Source: Caldifarciminota bacterium | GTDB lineage: Bacteria; Hydrothermota; UBA3073 | Assembly: GCA_030606335.1 (NCBI GenBank) | Contig: JAUWGP010000010.1 | Span: 1 to 64,000 of the forward strand | DNA length: 64,000 nucleotides | Direction of reading: 5' to 3' | Shown here: positions 38,539 through 47,917 of the stretch, in pieces | Layout: each line of letters starts with the position of its first letter | Position numbering within the stretch: the stretch's first letter is position 1 | Program-made: the position numbers and the translations under genes | Notes under the pieces: model-generated | The model's database searches: none | Told to the model about the DNA's origin: nothing | Seen by the model: the letters and a program-made list of their open reading frames with translations, nothing else

Positions 38539-39504
38539 TTATTTTTTAACACTACCCATTTGTCTGGGCTTATCAACCAGTACACTCTGTTCAGTGGGAA
38601 TGTTTGCGACTGGGAATTTATAAAGAATTTTTTCTATCTCCTGGCTGACAGGAATTTTAAATCTTTTAAAGAAAGGAAGTAGGTTTTCTCCTGCAGTTTC
38701 TGAAAGGAATCGTACTAATACGGAATTAGAGTGAAGTGTATCTTCTTTTGAGAAGGTTAGCTTTCCCTCCTGAATGGCTTTGTATGTTGCCTGAAATAAA
38801 GACCAACCATACTCTGCCCAGAGACTCTGTAGTATAACATGGCAGACAGAACCTGGATCATACTTTTCTCCTTTAAGATAGTTATCAACCTGTTTTAAGG
38901 CTTCATTGTATTCCCTTATCTGCTCAACAGGCCAGCCACAGTCTACCATGGCATGCTGACGCAGGAATCCTGCATGACCCTCGGCTGCAAACCACCATGG
39001 AGCGTAAGTATCGTATCCAAGATAATCTACATAAACATTAGCCCAGCCATTGCCCAGTTCGTGCCAGATAATTGAAAGTGCTGGGTTTCCCTTCTCAATT
39101 TCTTCAAGTTTGAGTCCGGGTAATAGTGTAGCTGCAGCCTGGGATTGGTTCCAGGCAGTAAGTCCACCCCTCCAACCCTTCCACCACATGTCATCAGGTA
39201 AATAGAACATATAATGGTAACGTGGATGGTGAACATCTGGATTGTTTTGAATCTGATTCATCAGGTCGTTCAAACTATACCCCGTGTATGTTTGAAAGAG
39301 TAAGTATCCCTTTTCTAAATATTCTTCAATTAAGGATCGGTAGGAAACATACTGTTTTGCCAGTTCTATGTCAAAGTGTTCAGTACTAAAAATAACCAGC
39401 GTATCCTCCCTGAATTTTATATAGCTGCAGTGAAAAACGCACATGTTCAACAACAGCATTAAAATACCCAAAACAATCTTTATTCTAACACTCCCAGGTC
39501 TCAT
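38539..39504 (-). CDS. Exported gluzincin-like protein with degenerate HELGN motif
   Basis: A 321-aa protein with a membrane-type N-terminus (IVLGILMLLLNMCVFHC) that may be a lipoprotein or signal anchor. Residues about 140-180 read IIWHELGNGWANVY ... WWFAAEGHAGF. This fits the Peptidase MA-like gluzincin layout (HExxHxW, then W..EG.A), but the second zinc-binding His is replaced by Asn. The protein may therefore be inactive or bind metal differently. Its start overlaps the SBP stop as ATGA, so the two are translationally coupled. It may assist sugar binding or process an associated substrate. Family placement is moderate. Confidence 0.6.
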   Translation of the reverse strand: MRPGSVRIKIVLGILMLLLNMCVFHCSYIKFREDTLVIFSTEHFDIELAKQYVSYRSLIEEYLEKGYLLFQTYTGYSLNDLMNQIQNNPDVHHPRYHYMFYLPDDMWWKGWRGGLTAWNQSQAAATLLPGLKLEEIEKGNPALSIIWHELGNGWANVYVDYLGYDTYAPWWFAAEGHAGFLRQHAMVDCGWPVEQIREYNEALKQVDNYLKGEKYDPGSVCHVILQSLWAEYGWSLFQATYKAIQEGKLTFSKEDTLHSNSVLVRFLSETAGENLLPFFKRFKIPVSQEIEKILYKFPVANIPTEQSVLVDKPRQMGSVKK

Positions 39505-40742
39505 TTTTCCTCCGCCAGTAACTTATTTACCCCTTTAGTAATTAGACCAGCAATTTCTTTTGCATTCTTCTTACCAAACCATAATTCATCGAGATATGTC
39601 TCCATTATGTTACCTATCTCCTGCCAGTGTATTGTTCTCGGACCAAGCCTTGCGTACGAAATTGCATCAAGGTATATCTCGCTATTTTCTGGGGATTGTT
39701 CTGGATCAAGGAAATGAGGTGAAAATGCAACTGATTTGACCGAGGGAACACCAAGCCCAAGCTCTGCTATAAATCTACTTCCTTCATTGCCTGAGAGGAA
39801 CTTAGCAAGTTCCCATATATCCTTTATGTTTTTACTTTTATTAGACATCACATATGCAGTTGTAAATATAGGTGTTGCCCTTATTTTACCCTTTGGAAGA
39901 TGTGATATACCCCACCTGAAATCAGTTATTGTTCTATATCTTGGTACAACCCATCTTCCCGATATAATCATCGCTATTCTACCTGTTGTAAAAAGGTCTC
40001 TCTGTGCAATCTGTTCGGGTGTTGGTGATACATTGTGTTTCCACCTGAGGTCTGCAAGAAATTGAAGGGCATCTATTGCCTCAGGGCTATCTATAACACA
40101 TCTCTTGCCATCAGTTGAAAGGATACCACCCCCATTCTGCCATATCCAGTTGAAGGTGAATGTCCATCCAGTTGAAAGAAGGTAGCCAAACTGGTCAGCT
40201 ACACCATCACCATCTGTATCCTTTGTGCATCTCTTACAAGCAGCAAGAAAGTCATCCCAATCCCAGGTTGTATCTGGATACGATACTCCTGCCTCATCGA
40301 ATATATCCTTATTATAATAGAGAACGAGGGGAGTCCAGGAGATAGGAAGTCCATATAGGTTTCCTTCGTAATTAAAGGCGTTAAATGGGAGTTCAAAGTA
40401 GTCTTGCTCGTCAAAAAGTGTATCGGTTCTTTTAATTTCTTCAAACGATGAGAGTGCTCCTGCCTCTACATATGCAACAAAATTGTCATTACCAAGGTAG
40501 AATAAATCAGGTGGTGTTCCCCCACCAATCATTATCTGGAGCTTATCCATATAATTTGCAGAGTGAATTGGATACACATCTATTTCAGGATGTTTCTGCT
40601 CAAATGCACTTACTATATTGTTCATTATATCTATCTCTTCGTATGACCCCCAGTACATTAATTTTATACCCTCCTCCTTCTTACCGCCACACCCACTGAT
40701 AAGAAAAGTGATGCAAAGGGTTACTGCTATTAGCTCTTTCAT
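39501..40742 (-). CDS. ABC transporter sugar-binding lipoprotein, copy 1
   Basis: A 413-aa lipoprotein with classical lipobox LISGC (Cys near 18). It has IMIGGGTPPDLFYLG, LPISWTPLVLYYNKDIFDEAG, the calcium-loop-like DTDGDGVAD and the conserved RDLFTTGRIAMIISGRW, as expected for family 1 solute-binding proteins. It shares most motifs with 22730-23968. It heads an operon with the gluzincin-like gene (4-nt overlap), followed after a repeat by the two permeases and a cytoplasmic glycosidase, so it is the cognate binding protein of that transporter. Confidence 0.95.
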   Translation of the reverse strand: MKELIAVTLCITFLISGCGGKKEEGIKLMYWGSYEEIDIMNNIVSAFEQKHPEIDVYPIHSANYMDKLQIMIGGGTPPDLFYLGNDNFVAYVEAGALSSFEEIKRTDTLFDEQDYFELPFNAFNYEGNLYGLPISWTPLVLYYNKDIFDEAGVSYPDTTWDWDDFLAACKRCTKDTDGDGVADQFGYLLSTGWTFTFNWIWQNGGGILSTDGKRCVIDSPEAIDALQFLADLRWKHNVSPTPEQIAQRDLFTTGRIAMIISGRWVVPRYRTITDFRWGISHLPKGKIRATPIFTTAYVMSNKSKNIKDIWELAKFLSGNEGSRFIAELGLGVPSVKSVAFSPHFLDPEQSPENSEIYLDAISYARLGPRTIHWQEIGNIMETYLDELWFGKKNAKEIAGLITKGVNKLLAEEK

Positions 40743-40991
40743 TGTAATATCCTCTCCAATTTATATCAGTAATAATATTTAACCATAGATTACACGGATT
40801 AATTTTATGATTTTAGCCATATGCCAATCTCTTCAGATGGTCTGTTGCAATAAAATAAACTACATTGATAAACATAATAATAGTTTGTAGGCACAAATTC
40901 AATTTGTGCCAGCACGATTCGAAATCGTGCCTACAATATATCTTGCAAAAAACGCTTTACCGGAAAATCGAACCTACAAAGGAGAAAATTT
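40743..40991. repeat. Palindromic repeats (GGCACAAATT..., GCACGATT...) downstream of the exported glycosidase
   Basis: Two adjacent palindromes, GGCACAAATTCAATTTGTGCC (40890-40910) and GCACGATTCGAAATCGTGC (40912-40930), are framed by GTAG and CTAC (40887-40934). A partial AACCATAGATTACACGGATT repeat lies near 40781. No ORF or promoter seen. Confidence 0.7.
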
Positions 40992-43900
40992 TTATCTTAG
41001 TAAAATTATTTTCTTTGTAAATGTTTTCTCCCCATTTACTAATCTGCATAGATAAATACCGCACGGCAGTTTCATACCTTCTTCATCCCTGCCATCCCAG
41101 GTCACAGATTTCACAGATTTATCCAACTGCATATCGATAATAGAGGGATTACACAGATTAAAGGTGCGGGAAAGGCGACCGGCAAGGTCGTAGATAGACA
41201 AGGTAATCGGTAATTGGTAACCGGTAATCGGTTTGTGGTTCTTACTGATAACCGATAACTGATAACTGATAACCGTTTTCTCTCTGAAAGGATTTGGATA
41301 TATCCTGAATATATCTCTCGTATCCTCTACATATTCCTCTACTTTAGTATATTCTTCAAGGTCTATGAGCATTCTTGCAACCAGTCCCGACCATATATAC
41401 TGGTGGTGATGTCCTGCAGAGTAGTAATCAGGACAATAAAGTTCCCAGAAATAGTGATTATTCTTAAGTTGATATATAACATTATCAAAGACCTTTTGGG
41501 CGAGGTTCTCTGCTTCTTCAAGATATCCATAGTCGAGAAGCCCTCTGAATATGAGATAATTCCACTCTACCCATATAGGACCATTCCAGTATCCCATTGG
41601 ATTATAATAAGGATCTAAGGCTGATAAAGATGGGATACCGTAATTACGCCAGAATTTATCAGGGTCTATAAGGTGTCCAAGTAAGTAATCTGCCTGCTCT
41701 TGAGTGGCTATACCAGCCCAGAGGGGTAGAAACCCAATTATCTCCTGGTGCTTCAGGTCATTTGAACTAAAATAAGTAAAATCGTGGTCATCCTTATCAA
41801 CATGATAATAAAATTTGGTCTCAGCATCCCACATATATTGATTAATAAAGTTAATCCTATCATTTGCTTCTATAGTCCAGTATTGATAATTAGCACTATC
41901 ACCTAACTCCAGTGCCATATTGGCTAATGATTTTGCTTCTTTAACCAATAGACAATTCAAGTCAAGACATTCAAAGTTACTGGGCCATCCTACCTGGTCC
42001 CAGATAACCACTGCTCCGTCTCTTACACACTCAAGTACTGCATGTCCACCCCATTCACAAAGTCCGTCGTTATCATCATCTCTTTCTATTATCCAGAAAT
42101 TATAGAACTCAACACCTGAATTATATGCCTCCCTTAAGAATGTCGTATCTTGACTCACAATATATGTCTCCCAATTCTCCCAGGAAAACCATGGAGCTGA
42201 AGAGGTATAACTATTATTATACCAAATTGTTTCATTAAGGTATGGCCCCACTCTATAGGGTATATAACCATCTGGCCATACAGGATTACTGTTCTGCCTT
42301 TCCATATATACCCTTTGTGAGTTCATAGCACCCAGGGGGTTCATAAATACATAGGCTAACATTGAAAGACTTTCATGGAATACCTGACCTCCATGACCCC
42401 ATCCCCAGGTAGGTTCCCTTGAGAAAAGATAGTAATTATATGAACAGTATCCTTCAGGAGGTAATATCAACTGATGTATAAGGGAAAAGGCACTCCAGTA
42501 AATAAGTTCCAAATCAAGAGAGGAGAACTCATAACAAGGAATAGGGGAATATCTCTCCTCATTCTCAACAATATATGGTTCAAGAGGTATATTACATAAG
42601 GAACGGACCAAGGAGAGAAGACCTGATACCCCTTCATCATAGGCTGTAACACCTCGTATTAATCTGAAAGAGACTGAATCAACAGAGTGTATTTCATACT
42701 CCTTCTCGAGTGCAAGAACCCTTATATCACCAGAGGAAATGTGATTTGATAAAGTACCCTCCATAATATTACCAAAAAACTCTGTAGAATCTACAGATAT
42801 AGCACCCACTTGAGTAGAGTGCCCACCCCTCAGGTCTCCATTACAGGCTATAAGTGTATAAACCCAATCTGTTGAACCCTGCAGGAGTGTATCCAGATAA
42901 TAAAATGTCTGTATATCGGAAGCAAGGATGTCAAACCTTCCATCCTCTTCCTCCTGTCTTCTGTATATATCATAGGATAATCCATCGATGTAATCCCAGG
43001 ATAACAACCAGCTTGTGGTGTCATTCAGGGGTACTGCCCTGACTCCTGTAGGTGGAGCAAGGTAAATATCTGGTGATAGTACCATATCCACCCTTACACC
43101 ATCAGGGTCAGGAAGTTCGGTTATCATACCTTTCCCAATTCCTTCCTCCTCTGTTTCCAGACAACTGAAATATACGATAAATGAATCACCAACCATAGGG
43201 GGAGGATTGTCAAAATTACCAAGCTCACAACCCTGATATCCATTTCCAGGTATATTCGGGTAAGGGTCTCCCCATTTTGGAGCATCTTCTGTAAGTATCT
43301 GTCCGATGTTATCATTTAGATACACAACCTGGTTTGCTAAAGGTGGAAGGTGTTGGCAGGGAGTGCTATCCGAATGCTCAACAGTACCCCACTCAACACA
43401 ATAATTTGCCATCTTTAGCCCGGGACTACCCAGATAATTATACCCCCCGAAAGAGGTTGGTTCAGTATCCATAATATACACGTCAATGAGACGGTCCTCA
43501 TAGGGAATGTTGTGAGACAGTGTCCATCCATCAGGGTGTTCATAGTGAGTAAAACTGAACCCATCATCAACAAATGCTGCCTCTAAAACACCCTCTCCAC
43601 CATATTCAAAGAATGGATATAGCTCGATAACAATAGTGCTATCTCTATCATTTATTATACATATGTCATTCAAGACTATCTTCGAACTATAACAGAGAAA
43701 GGTCTCTCGTATCCTTATGTCATCGTATGGTTCGAATTCAAATATAACCATGTTTGCATAGGACTTCCTCACTCTCACATCCTGTGTCATATCACTCAGC
43801 GTAAAGCGAATATCACCTCCAAGCCTGAATGCAATATAAAGATCTCCTCCTGTATCAGTTTGAAAGCCAATCCCCTTATCATCGTCATGCCATATAAGAG

Positions 43901-44069
43901 AATACCCCTCATCTATGATAAACTCAGATGAGGACAGGTCAGCTGTATAGGTGGTATAAAGCGCATCCTCCCTTGTGGCGTTTAAATCAGAAAGAGGGGT
44001 GGAGAGTATGATGATGAAAATAAGAAAATTCATAACAAAGAGAGGTTTTTTGTAACTTATTTGATTCAA
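40992..44069 (-). CDS. Surface glycosidase-like protein (six-hairpin domain) with T9SS-type CTD
   Basis: A 1025-aa exported protein; the signal peptide may begin at Met 1 or Met 13. Residues about 40-220 form a beta domain. Residues about 222-345 are the NWG/HSD/HLPP module shared with 31505-34108. FN3-like sequence follows, then an (alpha/alpha)6 GH63/GDE-like region (about 540-935: DDDNDGLCEWGGHAV, FWRNYGIPSLSALDP, YWNGPIWVEWNY). A FlgD-like CTD is at about 940-1025, with in-frame repeat-derived insertions (VISYQLSVIS, FNLCNPSI). It probably works on the cell surface, cutting glycan ahead of ABC uptake. Enzyme specificity is unknown. Confidence 0.82.
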   Translation of the reverse strand: MNQISYKKPLFVMNFLIFIIILSTPLSDLNATREDALYTTYTADLSSSEFIIDEGYSLIWHDDDKGIGFQTDTGGDLYIAFRLGGDIRFTLSDMTQDVRVRKSYANMVIFEFEPYDDIRIRETFLCYSSKIVLNDICIINDRDSTIVIELYPFFEYGGEGVLEAAFVDDGFSFTHYEHPDGWTLSHNIPYEDRLIDVYIMDTEPTSFGGYNYLGSPGLKMANYCVEWGTVEHSDSTPCQHLPPLANQVVYLNDNIGQILTEDAPKWGDPYPNIPGNGYQGCELGNFDNPPPMVGDSFIVYFSCLETEEEGIGKGMITELPDPDGVRVDMVLSPDIYLAPPTGVRAVPLNDTTSWLLSWDYIDGLSYDIYRRQEEEDGRFDILASDIQTFYYLDTLLQGSTDWVYTLIACNGDLRGGHSTQVGAISVDSTEFFGNIMEGTLSNHISSGDIRVLALEKEYEIHSVDSVSFRLIRGVTAYDEGVSGLLSLVRSLCNIPLEPYIVENEERYSPIPCYEFSSLDLELIYWSAFSLIHQLILPPEGYCSYNYYLFSREPTWGWGHGGQVFHESLSMLAYVFMNPLGAMNSQRVYMERQNSNPVWPDGYIPYRVGPYLNETIWYNNSYTSSAPWFSWENWETYIVSQDTTFLREAYNSGVEFYNFWIIERDDDNDGLCEWGGHAVLECVRDGAVVIWDQVGWPSNFECLDLNCLLVKEAKSLANMALELGDSANYQYWTIEANDRINFINQYMWDAETKFYYHVDKDDHDFTYFSSNDLKHQEIIGFLPLWAGIATQEQADYLLGHLIDPDKFWRNYGIPSLSALDPYYNPMGYWNGPIWVEWNYLIFRGLLDYGYLEEAENLAQKVFDNVIYQLKNNHYFWELYCPDYYSAGHHHQYIWSGLVARMLIDLEEYTKVEEYVEDTRDIFRIYPNPFREKTVISYQLSVISKNHKPITGYQLPITLSIYDLAGRLSRTFNLCNPSIIDMQLDKSVKSVTWDGRDEEGMKLPCGIYLCRLVNGEKTFTKKIILLR

Positions 44070-44186
44070 AATTTATTTAGTTGGGCGTAAAGCCCCCCAC
44101 AACCCCACTGAATATCGGAGCTGGAAAGACATACCAGTAGGAACAGATGTCCGGGTCTGGTCCTTTTCCATCGTATATCCTTTATC

Positions 44187-45602
44187 TCAAAAAGAACCAA
44201 GAAATGTCACCTTTCTGGTAAATGCCTTTTCTCCAACCTGTAGTTTGCATAAGTAGACCCCACTTCTTACCCTTATGCCTTTTCTATCCCGACCATTCCA
44301 GTATCTTATATGATGACCTGCGTTGGTATGGCAATTTATGACCGTGCTGACCAACCTTCCTGCTATGTCATAGATCTTCAGGGATACAAAACTATCTGAG
44401 GCAAGCCGGAGGTTGATACTCGTCTCAATAGTAAATGGATTAGGACTTACCCAGAACTTGATATCTGATTCCTTCTCAGGCTTATGTAATTCTTCCACTC
44501 CCACAAGGGTATTACAATAGTTGGCGTAAATACCTTCTTCAGTCTCGGTCCATCCACGCCATGCACTCCAGATATTCCCGGAATTATCCTTTGTAATTAC
44601 AGGACATACTCCTCTGATAACAGGCTCAATACTCACTAACGCAGGTGATGACCAGTTATCTCCATCAAAGTAACTCGAAAAGACAAAATAATCAAGGGTA
44701 TCATGATAATCATAGACTACCCATATTTTTCCTGAATCGTCCACTGATATATCTGGCCAGCCATAACGGACTGAATCGGATGAGCATACTGTAAGAGGGT
44801 TGTCCATCCATCTATCTCCCTCTGCGCGATTTACACATATTCGAGAAAGAGGGGTATGGATTGATGCATGGTCATAGCAACCCCATATCCTTCCATCTAA
44901 ATCTGTGGTAAACTTTATATGCCAGCAATCATCCTCACTAATGTCAATGTCTGTGCTGATCAGGACAGGCTCTCCCCATTCTCCGTCATCATAGTAACTC
45001 CCCATTATTCCATAAATGCCCATCCACGCTGCCCACATACCGCCTTCTCCATCAGAACATATAGCCGTGTTGTAAGGTATCAAGACCAAACCTTCGACCC
45101 CACTGACTATAGTGGGACTTGACCACCCATCTTCTTCTCTATGGGATACAACTGCCCGAAACACACTTCCATATGGCATTGGTCCATGCATATATGCAGC
45201 CCATATCTCACCAGAAGGAGTCACGATAATTGAAGGAGAATTTGACCAGCCTGTATCAGGGCACACCTGTTCCCTTGGAGACCATTCTACCCCATCGTAA
45301 TGACTGCAATGAACCCTATAAGCCGTAGACCATATAACCCAGATATTATTAGAAGAGTCAACTGCAATCTGGGGCTCAATGCCCCCGCCTGGCACGCTCA
45401 TTGTTTCTGACCAACTGTTCCCATTGTAATACCGGGCATAAAGATTTTCAGAAGTCCAAGTAACCCAGATATCGCCATCTTTGTCCGCCTCTATATCAGG
45501 GGGACCATAAGGAGAAATGAGACTATCGCCTATCAAAACAGGTTGAGACCAGGTCACAGCAAAACTACTGAGGGGAATAAGACCGATTGCAACAACCATC
45601 AA
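44187..45602 (-). CDS. Secreted beta-propeller protein with CTD; true start uncertain
   Basis: A 471-aa ORF with repeated 'D..G.IWV.W ... Y.DG.W..P' units (about 20-355), a propeller of BNR/WD-like type, and a FlgD-like CTD (about 385-471, LKIYDIAGRLV ... GVYLCKL). The track start is TTG (45602) followed by ATG (45599), neither with a ribosome site. A good site, GGAGGTG (45634-45640), lies before an in-frame ACG at 45627-45629. Starting there would add FRRIFRLPL before the hydrophobic stretch and complete a normal signal peptide. So the start is either a non-standard ACG or a mutated or miscalled ATG. Function unknown; likely surface-attached. Confidence 0.8.
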   Translation of the reverse strand: MMVVAIGLIPLSSFAVTWSQPVLIGDSLISPYGPPDIEADKDGDIWVTWTSENLYARYYNGNSWSETMSVPGGGIEPQIAVDSSNNIWVIWSTAYRVHCSHYDGVEWSPREQVCPDTGWSNSPSIIVTPSGEIWAAYMHGPMPYGSVFRAVVSHREEDGWSSPTIVSGVEGLVLIPYNTAICSDGEGGMWAAWMGIYGIMGSYYDDGEWGEPVLISTDIDISEDDCWHIKFTTDLDGRIWGCYDHASIHTPLSRICVNRAEGDRWMDNPLTVCSSDSVRYGWPDISVDDSGKIWVVYDYHDTLDYFVFSSYFDGDNWSSPALVSIEPVIRGVCPVITKDNSGNIWSAWRGWTETEEGIYANYCNTLVGVEELHKPEKESDIKFWVSPNPFTIETSINLRLASDSFVSLKIYDIAGRLVSTVINCHTNAGHHIRYWNGRDRKGIRVRSGVYLCKLQVGEKAFTRKVTFLGSF

Positions 45603-46003
45603 AGGGAGTCTGAAAATACGCCTGAACGTTTTTCACCTCCAGTGTAGAAACATCAATTGTACCCTGTGCATCACAATGAGATGTGGGGGAAAACTAAAAT
45701 AAGATTATAAAACCTCTGTTAGATAATAACCTTTGTAATATCTTCGGTACAAACATCTAACTTTTTAAAAAAACAGCTATAATGAATAAAAATACTCCTA
45801 AGCCTATGTAAAAACCTGAAACAGCCAAGTAAATTAGATTTGTAGCTCAGAATCCCTACTTTTGGGCAAGGAATAGATTGTATATGTCAGGGTAATCCAC
45901 TTGCCGAATCCATGTTTAAAGTACGATACCATTAACTAAAATGGAGAAAAATCCAAAATGAAGGGGCGGTAAGCATATGCTATACCGCCCCTCAAGCTTC
46001 ATC
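45603..46003. other. 401-bp intergenic region before the propeller gene
   Basis: Apart from the ribosome site (GGAGGTG, 45634-45640) and the hairpin at 45963-45991, I see no gene, repeat family or clear promoter. A TTTTATAAT sequence near 45694-45702 on the minus strand could be a -10 element, but it has no matching -35. This is one of the few gaps free of the repeat families. Confidence 0.5.
45963..45991 (-). terminator. Intrinsic terminator downstream of the LamG-like pair
   Basis: Stem GGGGCGGTA/TACCGCCCC with an 11-nt loop that itself contains AGCATATGCT. It lies 12 bp after the stop at 46004. On the minus strand it is followed by TTCATTTTGGATTTTTC, a T-rich tail. Confidence 0.8.
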
Positions 46004-47848
46004 TTACCTTACCAGAACGACCTTCCTTGTTGATACTGCCTTGGGACCTGTAAGCTGACAGAAATAGATCCCCTGGGGTACAACTTCATAGTCGTTATCC
46101 ATACCATTCCATGTTGCAGTGTGGGTTCCAGCAAATTTCGGTCCCTCCCATAGTGTTTTTACAAGTCTGCCCGTAATATCAAATATCCTTAAGGATACCA
46201 TTGATTCTCTTGGAATCTCATATGATATATTTATTATCTCACCTGGATTGGGTGTGATATTTGATATATGATAGTAGGAAGGCAGGTTGATTTCGTCCTC
46301 AACACCCACCTGACCTTTAACAACAGCACGGATAAAGAAGTCAGTACAATATCCAGTGCCCCACCATCCACCACCTGTCCAGCGTATGAAACTCCTCTCA
46401 TATGTTCTATTAACATCCTGTCCAAAGTGTGGCTGTCCATCTGTAATGAACTCGTATGTTACGTAGAATGGCTCATCTGTTACAAATAACTCTGGTACAA
46501 TGGTCTCGAGCCACCCAGTTCCCATAACTGGAATAAGAATTGGTGTAATAATATCGTTTTCCTCATCCGGGTAACCTGTAGCAGTGTCTACAAGATTTAT
46601 ATGCAATTTAAGTGTGTCTATACCTGGCGGATTTACAAGAGAATCTATATAGACAAGACAGGTAGCAAGTGTGCATTCAGATGCAGGCACAAGCATTGCA
46701 GCGAGTTTCTCGCCTATTGCCCCAAATGCACCTCTACTGCTCATCATCATACCATCGTCAGAGGCGAGGAGAGTGTCTGGAAGTACCTGGATTCCATAAT
46801 AGGTGGAGTCACCTGCTTGTGAAGGATCTGTAACAACCTCTCCGGAGTCATCCACTGCTTCTATATAGTATTTTATGGATGTTCCCACAGGTTGGTTGGG
46901 AATGAGACCCTCGTAGTAATCATCACCAGTGGGAACCATATCATCCGTCAACCAACCCGCTCCGAGATCATAATATAATGTAGCTGATGCTACTACAGAC
47001 TCGTCTGTAATTTTTGCACTTATTGTGCAGGGTTCGATGGTATTATAAGTATTACCATGAGGTGCGTGAGAAATAATGGGGGGAAGGGGGAAGACTATTG
47101 GAATATCTGAGATTCTCAACTCATCTATGAATCCATCAAACCAGGAGTCGTTTCCACCACCACCAAAACCTATATTCACAGGCTGGTCAGAAACATATGG
47201 GGGTTCATCATCGACTGGGTCAAGTTCCTTTGTGCCAAGGTACAGGAGGGAATCAAACTCGTCGTGAATGAACATAATTGCACGGTGTGGCGTTGTCATG
47301 GTATCATATTCAAAGGCTACATGATACCATTTTCCAAGTTCGAATATATCATTTGGAGATATTATCTCAAACCAGTGCCACGGACGTATGAAATAACCCA
47401 GGACGAATGCATTATCATTGCGAATAAGAATATAATAATTTGGACAATACCAGGCATACATGGTATCAGGTTTTGCAATTATCCTCGGGTCTGTTTGCCA
47501 GCTCTCACCCTTTGTTTGAATGTTGAACCAAGCCTCTATGGTAAATGGACTGTATAAATCAAGGGCACCCGTATCCGGGTCATCAGCTATAAGTATCCTG
47601 CTTGAATCTGTTGGAGCATCATTATCAAGATATAGGCACATATTAAGCCAGTCAAGTCCCGGAATGAAAGCAGCATTCCCATGCAGTTCTCCGTCCGGGT
47701 TTAGTCCAGATGCATCCTCAAGGTTGCTATCAAAGTGCATAAGTAGCCTTGTATGTTCATCTGATTCATATGGTCCTCCAATTCTTGCCAGAACAAGTAG
47801 TGGAGCAATAAGAAGACCTATTGTTAGTATGATATATCCCCTTTTCAT
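46004..47848 (-). CDS. LamG-like secreted CTD protein, tandem copy 2
   Basis: A 614-aa exported protein; signal peptide ends near LLVLA. Residues about 25-260 resemble a LamG/concanavalin-like domain (HTRLLMHFDSNLEDASG ... FTIEAWFNI ... WFDGFIDELRIS). An Ig-like domain (about 265-355) and the 'ASDDG ... RSFIRW ... FIRAVV' module (about 360-515) follow, then a FlgD-like CTD (about 530-614). It is almost the same as 47918-49762 and exactly equal in length, so the pair arose by tandem duplication. LamG-type domains often bind carbohydrate, which would fit the neighbouring sugar genes, but binding is inferred. A GGGAGG site precedes the ATG. Confidence 0.87.
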   Translation of the reverse strand: MKRGYIILTIGLLIAPLLVLARIGGPYESDEHTRLLMHFDSNLEDASGLNPDGELHGNAAFIPGLDWLNMCLYLDNDAPTDSSRILIADDPDTGALDLYSPFTIEAWFNIQTKGESWQTDPRIIAKPDTMYAWYCPNYYILIRNDNAFVLGYFIRPWHWFEIISPNDIFELGKWYHVAFEYDTMTTPHRAIMFIHDEFDSLLYLGTKELDPVDDEPPYVSDQPVNIGFGGGGNDSWFDGFIDELRISDIPIVFPLPPIISHAPHGNTYNTIEPCTISAKITDESVVASATLYYDLGAGWLTDDMVPTGDDYYEGLIPNQPVGTSIKYYIEAVDDSGEVVTDPSQAGDSTYYGIQVLPDTLLASDDGMMMSSRGAFGAIGEKLAAMLVPASECTLATCLVYIDSLVNPPGIDTLKLHINLVDTATGYPDEENDIITPILIPVMGTGWLETIVPELFVTDEPFYVTYEFITDGQPHFGQDVNRTYERSFIRWTGGGWWGTGYCTDFFIRAVVKGQVGVEDEINLPSYYHISNITPNPGEIINISYEIPRESMVSLRIFDITGRLVKTLWEGPKFAGTHTATWNGMDNDYEVVPQGIYFCQLTGPKAVSTRKVVLVR

Positions 47849-47917
47849 ATTTACCTCCCTTTTTTTAAAAGAAGATTATGTCAAAAACTTAACCACAGAT
47901 TCACCCCAAACCCCATT
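47849..47917. repeat. Short AACCACAGATTCACCCC repeat remnant between the tandem copies
   Basis: The 69-bp gap carries TGTCAAAAACTTAACCACAGATTCACCCC, the same opening sequence as the elements at 41 and 38241, at a similar distance from a start codon. The other half of the element is missing. Confidence 0.5.

Noticed and set aside
44070-44186. 32-codon ORF beginning MEKDQTRTS on the minus strand
   Set aside because: Very short, no ribosome site and no homology recognised; the gap is under 120 bp.
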